From an uncultured Phocaeicola sp. (GTDB taxonomy: Bacteria; Bacteroidota; Bacteroidia; Bacteroidales; Bacteroidaceae), in NCBI GenBank assembly GCA_947581855.1, contig CANPVZ010000008.1, forward strand, positions 62,001 to 126,000: a DNA stretch of 64,000 nt, written 5' to 3'. The translations under genes were made by a program, and so were the position numbers. Every line of letters begins with the position of its first letter. The stretch's first letter is position 1. Below the pieces are notes generated by a model that saw nothing but the letters and a program-made list of their open reading frames with translations, was not told the DNA's origin and did not search any database. Below, one piece after another: positions 18,758 through 27,168 of the stretch.

Positions 18758-19240
18758 ACGTTTCTTATTAGTTTATTAGAATTAAAGAATTACCGTTTTC
18801 TATTCATAGACAGAACATCTACTTTTTATTAGAGATGAAATAGGCAATAAGGTTTAATCCTGTCGGTTAAATTCATGGAATATATGCTTCATTATCATAC
18901 CTTCGTGTTAGCATTACTAAAGTTAAACGACGGTAAGTAAGCGGAAATTATCCCTATACCAAACGCTGCCAGGCATGACATGTATGATACGCCCCTCACT
19001 GGTGACATTATTACAAATGTCACAAACAGATTTCTTATCCGTTCCGATTTTCGAAGAAAGATGACAAGAGACTACCTGCCTGATCTTAAATGAGCGGGTT
19101 GCTCCGAATCCAAAGAAAGGATTCTTCTGCAGATATGGAAAGATTGGACAGACTTGTGCAATGTTGTTACTTATACCTACATAATGGGATTGCTCAAGTG
19201 TATGTAACTCCATTACTTAGGCATACGTAACAGAATTACC
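18758..19240. other. Intergenic region between the two lyase/beta-helix modules
   Basis: This stretch contains the unplaced promoter of the second lyase gene and a small inverted repeat, GTGACATT (19002-19009)/AATGTCAC (19016-19023). A 96-codon minus-strand frame at 18923-19213 shows no signal peptide, domain or start signal and I do not regard it as a gene. Confidence 0.45.
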
Positions 19241-19283
19241 AAAAAACGTGCGTCTCCGAGCAAAAGCCAATCGGAAACGCACG
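19241..19283 (-). terminator. Rho-independent terminator after the copy-A beta-helix gene
   Basis: On the minus strand CGTGCGT-tt-CCGA pairs with TCGG-ag-ACGCACG across an 11-base loop (stem 19247-19283) and is followed by TTTTTT (19241-19246). It ends the transcript about 70 bases after the stop codon at 19356. Confidence 0.85.
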
Positions 19284-19355
19284 CATCTTTTCTTTAATTT
19301 AACGATTTCGAGTTGCCGCTTACACCCTTAAAGCTTACGACAGTCATCCAAAAGT

Positions 19356-22300
19356 TTACTTGATACGCTGCAACCAGTAAGCTCCGGCTTTCTCTGCGTT
19401 CAACGTATAAGCACCATCTACCTTCACCTTCTTTGTCAGAAGCGTCACCTGTCCGCTACGGGGCTGGATATATTTTACTTCATATACGCCGGCCGGTAAC
19501 GAAAGCTCGATATTTCCTCCCTTTTGTGTATAGACCACTACACCATTCTCTCCGGACAATAGCTGATAAGCGGCATTTTCCATCACCACAGGTTTCATCT
19601 GAGGCACAGCGGCAAGAAATCCCTTATCCGCAATGTTCAATACAGGGCAGGAACCTCCTCCCATCAATACCGCCCAACCCATATCGGGATAGTTCTGCGC
19701 ATATAAGGTTACCGCTTTATCAGGATATTTAGTACGGTATTCACTCACCGCCTTGTAAGCTCCTTCGTAACCCATCCGGCCGGTTTTCATTTTACGGGCA
19801 TGTTGACGGGGAGCGAGGTTTTTACCGCCTACGGGCGCATACACACTCCCGTCACTGCGGTAATGCCAATAGCGAATATCAATCAAATCGACTACCTCCG
19901 CGCGCTTCGGATCGTTCAGGATAGCATCCTGTACATCTTTAGTAGTGCTCAATGCAATAATGGGATGTTTACCGGTTTCTTTCTCCCACTCGGCAATGCA
20001 ATCGAGCCAGAACTCTACGAAATGTAACGGCCCCGTAAATTCTTCACTAATCAAGTGCACAACGTTGGTATTATCGGCAAAGTTATCTAAACATTGACGG
20101 ATATATTGACGATGCAGAGCACGGCGAACCGGATGATTCACATCATAGAACATATCGGCTACAAAAATACGCTTGTCTCCGGCAAAATTTACCGGTTCGG
20201 GGAAACCCGTATTATTGATATTGTTTGTGGTACGCCACGGGCTATCCACCCAATGTGCACCGGCTTCAATAATATTATGCTGGAAATAGTTTTGATGGAA
20301 CAAGAGCAAGCCTTCGGTTTCGGCTTTATCGGCAAACTCTTTCAAACGTCCCCAATACCAAGTGTTTGGACGAGTAAGGTCATATTTGCTCATTCCTTCC
20401 CAAGCCGTTCCCTGACCGCTACGAGCAAAAGGCTGTTCGTAGAAAGGCGCCCATACATCTCCGTCGCGGCGGCGGATACGTTCATGGTCATCGCGACGGC
20501 GATCATACCAAAGCCCGTAATTATGGTCGAGTACCAAAGAGTGGCGACGCTTCATGTTGACAATTACAGAATCGATGCGATCTGTCAGGCCTTCACCTTC
20601 CATATCGGGCACGAAACGGGTCACGTGATCAGTGGCTTTCGGCAATGCATTATACTTGATGCTTCCGCTCCACCAACGGATACTCTGACGATTACCTGTT
20701 AACAAACAGTCATCGGCTACCAAATACCCGTTCTTTATAACGTATTGTTTCTTTGGAGCCACCTTTTCAGGCATCTCCTTAAACTTGACATCGTTTATGT
20801 TCTTTACCTTTGCGGTAGAAACCGATGCGGTAAAAGGCGCTTGGTTAATCCATTTTTCCAATGTCAGAAGAGGTTTATAAGCTTCCTTGGCAAGTATCAT
20901 TGCCTGCTCTACCGTAGGACTGCTGCTTGCATTGGTAGCACGAGGCATGACGCGAGACCGATCGGCAATATTCTGTTTCAACCGTTCTGCCAGTTGAGCA
21001 TTGAAGAGGCTACGGGGAGATACATGATTATTCGATTCGCCCCAGATTCCGTCACCCGAGAATTGTGCCCAACATCCATAAGCATAATTCTTAGCATCTT
21101 CTGCCGGAGCATAACAATGAATCTCGGCCGCCGTACACTGCCAAAATGTACTGTTTGCCGTATTCCAGCCGGCACCATTCTTCGCTTGTCCCAGATTAGC
21201 AAAGACAAGGTCATGCCCGTCAATATTCACAATATCGAACAGCAGACCGCAAGCCCAAGCACCTATAGAACCACTGAAACCTTTCGATTCTTTCGACTCG
21301 CACTGAACAAAAGCGTTCGGACCCGGAGCGGCCATACCAGCCGCAAAGTCATTGATTCCCTCTTCCGAATAGCAACGTTGGAATAAGGTATGCTGACCTA
21401 ATGTGTAGAACGTACGACGACGCATTCCGGCAATTTCAGAAACGGGATTTGTAGAAATGCAGTCTTCCACGGTTACATTCGAAGCATGATGCTGTACAAT
21501 TACCGCACTTCCTGCAAACTGCTTGAAATCCACATTTCTCACCCAACAGTTTTCAGCGTTATCTATCGAGACACCCGTCCACGCATGGTTTTCATCCATC
21601 GGATATTGTTTGTCGTACTCAGAAACCATCGTCAAGTTTTCTACACCGCAATCGGCAATACGCCCCGGCCAAGTATAAAGAAACACTTTGGATTGCGCAT
21701 TTGCTTCATCCAACGCCATAGATAAAGGAGCATTCAATGTAATCATATTACCGTGAATAGACTCAATGGTACGATCCCAATTCAAATCGGCATCTCCCCT
21801 TTTCCAGCCTAACGCCCCGATTCCTCCGCCAAAGACATCGCACTTTAACGACTGTATCCACTCAGCTTCCGCCGGACGATAAACCATCACTCTGTCTCCC
21901 TTTTTAAAACGGGAAGCAGAAGAAACTTGCAGCATGGTTTCATTAACCGGTACATATTTAGAAACGATATTGAAAGTATCAGTTACTTTATAATCGTTTT
22001 TTCCCTCAATATAAACTACTGCTCCACGATCATATCCCCTCTTTACCAATACGGTTCCCGTTTTGTCTGCTCCGCGCAACACGACCCCGGAAGTAGTGAT
22101 ATAAAGTCCGCGATCGAGGGTATACACACCTTTTTCAAGCAATACGGTACCTCGGAAACCATTCGCATCCGGCTTTAAAGATGATACATAATCGATAGCG
22201 CGTTGAATGCGCGCACTGTTATCCCCTTCTTCAGGAGAAACATAGACAGCAACAGGCACATTGGGAATGCCGACATTAGAGTTTTTATAACCACAATAAG

Positions 22301-22448
22301 AATAATCCAATATCCGGTTGCCTCTTGCATCCTTTTTATATTGGATATGTTCTCCCTTGGGATTTAAAGGAAAGGTTTGCGCGTTCAAGTGCGCAAACCC
22401 CAGAAGCATGAATCCCAAACTAACTGTTTTAAGATTTAAATTTCTCAT
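19356..22448 (-). CDS. Secreted beta-helix protein with DUF4955-like C-terminus (copy A)
   Basis: This 1030-residue protein is collinear with the product of 12759-15854 from signal peptide (HLNAQTFPLNPKGE) to the final GAYWLQRIK. Long blocks are nearly identical, for example AHWVDSPWRTTNNINNTGFP and WYDRRRDDHERIRRRDGDVW. It has the same beta-helix N-terminal half and the same DUF4955-like C-terminal half. Its start codon overlaps the stop codon of the upstream lyase gene by one base (TGATG), so the two are translationally coupled and probably act together in the periplasm or at the surface. The exact reaction is unknown; a role in pectin or RG-II backbone or side-chain processing is inferred from context only. 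Confidence 0.82.
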   Translation of the reverse strand: MRNLNLKTVSLGFMLLGFAHLNAQTFPLNPKGEHIQYKKDARGNRILDYSYCGYKNSNVGIPNVPVAVYVSPEEGDNSARIQRAIDYVSSLKPDANGFRGTVLLEKGVYTLDRGLYITTSGVVLRGADKTGTVLVKRGYDRGAVVYIEGKNDYKVTDTFNIVSKYVPVNETMLQVSSASRFKKGDRVMVYRPAEAEWIQSLKCDVFGGGIGALGWKRGDADLNWDRTIESIHGNMITLNAPLSMALDEANAQSKVFLYTWPGRIADCGVENLTMVSEYDKQYPMDENHAWTGVSIDNAENCWVRNVDFKQFAGSAVIVQHHASNVTVEDCISTNPVSEIAGMRRRTFYTLGQHTLFQRCYSEEGINDFAAGMAAPGPNAFVQCESKESKGFSGSIGAWACGLLFDIVNIDGHDLVFANLGQAKNGAGWNTANSTFWQCTAAEIHCYAPAEDAKNYAYGCWAQFSGDGIWGESNNHVSPRSLFNAQLAERLKQNIADRSRVMPRATNASSSPTVEQAMILAKEAYKPLLTLEKWINQAPFTASVSTAKVKNINDVKFKEMPEKVAPKKQYVIKNGYLVADDCLLTGNRQSIRWWSGSIKYNALPKATDHVTRFVPDMEGEGLTDRIDSVIVNMKRRHSLVLDHNYGLWYDRRRDDHERIRRRDGDVWAPFYEQPFARSGQGTAWEGMSKYDLTRPNTWYWGRLKEFADKAETEGLLLFHQNYFQHNIIEAGAHWVDSPWRTTNNINNTGFPEPVNFAGDKRIFVADMFYDVNHPVRRALHRQYIRQCLDNFADNTNVVHLISEEFTGPLHFVEFWLDCIAEWEKETGKHPIIALSTTKDVQDAILNDPKRAEVVDLIDIRYWHYRSDGSVYAPVGGKNLAPRQHARKMKTGRMGYEGAYKAVSEYRTKYPDKAVTLYAQNYPDMGWAVLMGGGSCPVLNIADKGFLAAVPQMKPVVMENAAYQLLSGENGVVVYTQKGGNIELSLPAGVYEVKYIQPRSGQVTLLTKKVKVDGAYTLNAEKAGAYWLQRIK

Positions 22449-24142
22449 CAGAATAAACTTTTACGTTTTGCCAAAGTATCATAGTTGTTCTTTACATCAG
22501 TCCAGTCGACTTTCTTAGTCGGGTCGATTCCATTGATATACTTTTCTATATTCGTATAACCGTCGCCGTTGCAATCTTTCACTGCATCTGACGGATCATT
22601 CGGATTCAAGCCATATTTAATTTCCCAAGCATCCGGCATACCGTCGCCATCCGAGTCCTTATACGATTTGCCTTTATATTCCGGCAATCCGCCTACCTGA
22701 CGCGGATCGGTGATGATACCATTTTTATAGGAATCGGCCGGAAGACGACGTTTCACATACGGAGAAGAACTTGTAAATTTATCGGCATCTTTTACATAAA
22801 TAGCTTTGCCTTTCTTCACAGTCTTCACTACGCGCGCATCTACCGCATCGCGTTTTGGGAAAGAAGCACCGGCATTATCTAATACAAAATCGTAGGCTTC
22901 TTTAGCATCCATAATGGTTGCATGAGGCATCGGGAAGGGCTTGTCCATACGGATATCCGCCATATGTTCTCCTACTCCTCCTTGATTGCCTATCTGTACA
23001 CCGCCGGCCCAGTTGTCGTTCGTTACCTTCTCATTCCCCCAAACTACATTACCGTGTACATACGCTTTACCAAACTTATCTTTATTAGCCTTGTCTCGTC
23101 CGGATTCCAGCTTTACGATACGGTAGCGGATAGGTGCGTCCGGTTTATTGGTTTCAGTGATAGGTCCTGGTTTGAAGTTATTATTAATCAAATTCAAACG
23201 ACTTGTGTTATCGCCTCCGTCTACCGAACGATTCCACCAGTTATAAGTTATATTATTAATAAAATTGAAGTCTTCATTCATACCGATGGAACAGTTACGT
23301 GATATGTTTGACGCAAACAAGTTGCGGGCAAACAAACTATTGTGTCCGCCAATGGTCGCACCAAAAGCATGATTGTATAAATCGAGCGCTTCAGAGAAGA
23401 TCGAGTTCTGAATGGTAATGTTGACCGTAGGAAGCTTCTCTCCCCTGCCAGTTTTCGGATCACGATTATATACATGGCGATAAACGGACATGTTTTCATC
23501 TAATCCCCAACATGCCGAAACATGGTCTATCATAATGTTTCCCACTGCATTGCCGCCTAACGCATCATCTCGGAAAGCTACGTCCTGTGCTCCACGACGA
23601 AAACGCATATGGCGAATCACCACATCGTGCGTATCAATAAGGAACGAAGCCCCTGTTACGCATACGCCATCACCTGGAGCTGTCTGTCCGGCTATAGTTA
23701 TATAAGGAGCACGTACATTAATCGGAGAATTCAGACGGATAATACCGGAAACATTGAATACAACAATGCGTGCTCCACCGGTTTCACAGGCTTCACGCAA
23801 CGTTCCCGGACCTCGGTCGGCCAAAGAAGTTACTACAATCACCTTGCCACCCCGTCCTCCGGGTGTATAAGCGCCACCTCCTTCGGCACCGGGGAAAGCA
23901 GGAATATTGACTTTAATCAAGTCCTCCGGCTTGGAAGCCCACGGCCGATACGGACGACCGTTTTCTTTTTCTTCCTTCTGTACAATAGGATAGGCTTTTT
24001 CCCAAGCCATATCCGATAGTCTGTCAATCTCAGCTTCCTGACGAGCCGCACGCGCTTTCACTGAATCGGGAATAGTCGGATACTGTGCAGCCAACGGCAA
24101 TACACAGACCGATAAAATCATCATTGATACTAATTTTTTCAT
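22448..24142 (-). CDS. Secreted pectate lyase-like protein, PL1 type (copy A)
   Basis: The 564-residue product has a signal peptide (LSVCVLPLAAQ), an N-terminal helical segment of about 60 residues, then a PL1-like beta-helix starting NIPAFPGAEGGGAYTPGGRG. Expected motifs are present: IMIDHVSACWGLDENMS and ISRNCSIGMNEDFNFINN, the latter holding the likely catalytic arginine. The C-terminal calcium-type motif DSDGDGMPDAWEIKYGLNP is shared with the lyase at 17228-18757, to which it is related. The family cuts polygalacturonate by beta-elimination. It is the first gene of a coupled lyase/beta-helix pair (one-base overlap with the next gene). Confidence 0.87.
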   Translation of the reverse strand: MKKLVSMMILSVCVLPLAAQYPTIPDSVKARAARQEAEIDRLSDMAWEKAYPIVQKEEKENGRPYRPWASKPEDLIKVNIPAFPGAEGGGAYTPGGRGGKVIVVTSLADRGPGTLREACETGGARIVVFNVSGIIRLNSPINVRAPYITIAGQTAPGDGVCVTGASFLIDTHDVVIRHMRFRRGAQDVAFRDDALGGNAVGNIMIDHVSACWGLDENMSVYRHVYNRDPKTGRGEKLPTVNITIQNSIFSEALDLYNHAFGATIGGHNSLFARNLFASNISRNCSIGMNEDFNFINNITYNWWNRSVDGGDNTSRLNLINNNFKPGPITETNKPDAPIRYRIVKLESGRDKANKDKFGKAYVHGNVVWGNEKVTNDNWAGGVQIGNQGGVGEHMADIRMDKPFPMPHATIMDAKEAYDFVLDNAGASFPKRDAVDARVVKTVKKGKAIYVKDADKFTSSSPYVKRRLPADSYKNGIITDPRQVGGLPEYKGKSYKDSDGDGMPDAWEIKYGLNPNDPSDAVKDCNGDGYTNIEKYINGIDPTKKVDWTDVKNNYDTLAKRKSLF

Positions 24143-24493
24143 TTCTTTCTAATATTAGAGTTACTCTTTATTATTGATTCACGTTATATAAATTACACTC
24201 ATTAAAAGGTGAAAGGAGAGGTCATTTTACTCTTACCAAAAGTTAGAAGAACTCGCCGCCTTATTTAGAAATTATCACTTCGTTTCGCTCTAGGAATTAC
24301 AACTAGTGTGTAATGTAAACGCCCCAACAAAAGCATTTTTCTTTAACGGTAATTTCCGTCGGGGGAGTGCAACCTTTCCTGTATAAACAGTTAGCAAAAC
24401 CATTGGCTTTAACTCCCAAGCCGGCTATCAGGATAATAACTCTACCAATTCCTTTACCTCTTCCAAATTTTCCGGTTAAAAGACCTCAGCAAT
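24143..24493. other. 351-base gap without a gene
   Basis: I see no convincing ORF, terminator or consensus promoter here. A CTAATA element lies just ahead of the lyase start codon, as in several other genes of the locus, and a weak ACGG/CCGT stem lies near 24350. Confidence 0.4.
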
Positions 24494-27103
24494 TTATTGT
24501 ATTCCAAATTCCTGTTGTTGCTTATCTACTTCTTCCAATAATTTGCGTTTTTCATCTTCCGACAACTGGGTAGAAGTCGCTTTCTTCGAAACGGGAACGA
24601 CCTGCGCCGGACGATTTTCATCTATATAGCAGAAAGGTAATTTTGCCGGAACGCTTTCAAATTCAATCTCAGCAGGCGTCGGCGCATGAGTCCCTTCAAA
24701 CTGTACACGGGCTTTCACTTTAATCTTCCCCGCTTTCTTAGTAGAACGAATCAATACTGGAGCTGATCCCCACTCTACTGGGCGAGGATTGGCATATATA
24801 GAACCGTCACCTATTATTTCTCCTTCTCCTTCTACTGTAAAGACTATATTTTCTTTAGCCAAACGGCGCACGTTACCACTATCATCCGTAACCTCAGCGA
24901 CTACGACTATAAAGTCCGAACCATCCGCTACCAACGGCTTATTTTGCCAATCAACATATAAACGAAGTTTTGTAGAGCGACGAGAAGGCATCTTCTTCAT
25001 CGTACAAACTACTTTACCGTCTACGATACCTTCGGCCAGCATATTTACTTTCTGCCAGTTCTTTTGTGTATAGCTGTAACCACGGGCTTCCCAAAAATCC
25101 CAAACATCTTCGAAAACCACCGGTGCGTTTGGCATACCTCCTTTACGATGGACTACCGGTTTTGTCCAAGATTTTGTTCCGTCATAGACTGACAGACGCA
25201 CCGAATCACAATTGCTGAATACAACGACATCTTTATCCGAGAACTGTGTCATCTCGTGCATAATATATACCATCGGGCCGCTTTCTGCCAATGGATGATT
25301 CAAGTCAGAAGCCGTCTGACTGCGAAACATATAATAAGCATATTTCGGTTGGCGGAAACAGTCGAACAAACCACCCCAATACGGGTCGGGATGATACCCC
25401 CGCTGATGGTCGAACGGATGCCATTGCGTACCGCCGATAAACTTACCGGTAGTACGGTACAATCCATCATAGGTTTTAGCCAATGATAAAGCCTGAACCT
25501 TCATCGGACGCTCTCCCCAGCTGCGCGAAGCACGGTTGTCATTATTATGGGCGTACCAATCGTCCACATTTTCACCGAACTCACGAGTAAAAATACATTG
25601 TTCCGGCGCATCGGCTTTTTCGTCATCACCCGGCCAGCCATATACTACATCGTAGTTTTCTTTTACTCCTGCCGAATGGACATCCGCCGCTGCAACAGGG
25701 CGTCCGGGATAAGGATATTCGTCTTTAGTTATCTGCAACGCTTCCAAAGCAAAATCCTCTGGATAGCGGGTTTCATTCAATATAGGTTCCCACATCAACA
25801 CGGAAGGATGATTCCGGTCGCGACGGATAATATCACGCGTATTCTGATGTACCCGTTCCGCAAACTCCGGATTTTTATTCCAGAACTGCCACCCCGGGGT
25901 AGCCACAATAACAAACAGTCCGAGTTCGTCGCAAGCATCCATAAAAGAAGGATCCTGCGGATAGTGAGCCACACGGATAATACGACACCCTGCATCACGC
26001 AAACGCTTTGCGTCACGCCATTGTTGAGAATTAGGCACTGCATTCCCTACATAAGCAAAGTCTTGATGGCGATTAGCACCAACCAACTGACCGAAAGGCT
26101 TCCCATTCAACCAGAATCCATCTTTTCCTTTGAATTCAAATTTACGAATTCCAATACGCGTGATTCCTCCGTCACAAACCTTGCGACCTTCCTTTACACG
26201 GGATTCCACTCTATATAAATAAGGAGTATCGGGAGACCATAATTGAGGATTCTTTACCACGATACGTTGGTTCGCCGTTTTTGTTTCGCCGGGAGCAACG
26301 GAAAGTCTCTCCGACACCTTCTTTATTAACAACCCCTTTGCATCTGTAAGGGTGGTTTCTACGATAATACTTTTTGCCTGCTTACCGCTATTCTTTACAT
26401 CGGTATTCACAAAGACTTCTGCACTTCTGTCCGAAATATTATCAAAATGAACAAATACGCCGCCTCCGGCTACCTTTCCGGCTTCCACTGCATCGGTAAT
26501 GGCAACAGAAGATTTGGCAATCATCCATACATCCCGATAAATGCCGCCATGATAAGCGAAATCCAATGTATATTGTGTCTTACCGGGAGGAAAGCTCTTA
26601 TCGTCACTGTTATCTGCCATCACCGCTACCAGGCAAGAATCGCCCGCCTGCACACCTGCTTCGGTCAACGATACAGTTATAGGCAAATAACCACCCAAAT
26701 GTTCTTTTACTAATTTACCGTTCACATAGAACTTCTGTTTGCCCATGATAGCTTCAAAATGAAGCACCAGTTCTTTACCTGCTGTTTCTTTCGGAGCTAC
26801 AAAATGTTTGCGATACCAGGCTATACCTTGATAGTTACGACACCCGCTATCTTCTGCCGGCATCAGTTCAACCGTATGAGGAGTAGAAACCACCGCCCAT
26901 GAAGAGTCGTCGAAATTTAAAGCGCCAGCGTTCGCTACATCTCCTTTATGAAAGCGCCATCCGGGATTAAAATCATATACATGGCGTCCGCTCTCCTGCA
27001 AAGGGATAAAACCGGCCACCGAAATCTCTTGACGTGAGTACTCTTCCGCAGTCATAAAACTCGGAAACAATAACAAAATCAGGATAGATAAAATGTTCTT
27101 CAT
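24494..27103 (-). CDS. Glycoside hydrolase family 2 protein (beta-galactosidase/glucuronidase type)
   Basis: The 869-residue secreted enzyme has a signal peptide (PSFMTAEEYS), a GH2 sugar-binding domain (about residues 40-200, RHVYDFNPGWRFHKGDV), an Ig-like domain and a TIM barrel. The acid/base Glu444 is in EPILNETRYP and the probable nucleophile Glu508 in FTREFGENVDDW. The C-terminal third (from about residue 680) contains Ig-like DUF4982-type modules. GH2 enzymes remove beta-linked galactose, glucuronate, mannose or arabinose with retention; the linkage here is not predictable from sequence. It is 65 bases downstream of the DUF5703-like gene and probably in the same transcript. Confidence 0.9.
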   Translation of the reverse strand: MKNILSILILLLFPSFMTAEEYSRQEISVAGFIPLQESGRHVYDFNPGWRFHKGDVANAGALNFDDSSWAVVSTPHTVELMPAEDSGCRNYQGIAWYRKHFVAPKETAGKELVLHFEAIMGKQKFYVNGKLVKEHLGGYLPITVSLTEAGVQAGDSCLVAVMADNSDDKSFPPGKTQYTLDFAYHGGIYRDVWMIAKSSVAITDAVEAGKVAGGGVFVHFDNISDRSAEVFVNTDVKNSGKQAKSIIVETTLTDAKGLLIKKVSERLSVAPGETKTANQRIVVKNPQLWSPDTPYLYRVESRVKEGRKVCDGGITRIGIRKFEFKGKDGFWLNGKPFGQLVGANRHQDFAYVGNAVPNSQQWRDAKRLRDAGCRIIRVAHYPQDPSFMDACDELGLFVIVATPGWQFWNKNPEFAERVHQNTRDIIRRDRNHPSVLMWEPILNETRYPEDFALEALQITKDEYPYPGRPVAAADVHSAGVKENYDVVYGWPGDDEKADAPEQCIFTREFGENVDDWYAHNNDNRASRSWGERPMKVQALSLAKTYDGLYRTTGKFIGGTQWHPFDHQRGYHPDPYWGGLFDCFRQPKYAYYMFRSQTASDLNHPLAESGPMVYIMHEMTQFSDKDVVVFSNCDSVRLSVYDGTKSWTKPVVHRKGGMPNAPVVFEDVWDFWEARGYSYTQKNWQKVNMLAEGIVDGKVVCTMKKMPSRRSTKLRLYVDWQNKPLVADGSDFIVVVAEVTDDSGNVRRLAKENIVFTVEGEGEIIGDGSIYANPRPVEWGSAPVLIRSTKKAGKIKVKARVQFEGTHAPTPAEIEFESVPAKLPFCYIDENRPAQVVPVSKKATSTQLSEDEKRKLLEEVDKQQQEFGIQ

Positions 27104-27168
27104 ACTATAATATTGGTATATACTTTTATATTCTTATTCAATTAGGCAGGTTCTCCTTATTTCTTTTT

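Noticed and set aside
18923..19213. 96-codon minus-strand frame between the two lyase modules
   Set aside because: There is no signal peptide, family resemblance, upstream start signal or operon context.
24367..24573. Plus-strand ORF of 68 codons near the GH2 gene end
   Set aside because: It overlaps the end of the GH2 gene in antisense and has Pro/Leu-rich composition without any domain.
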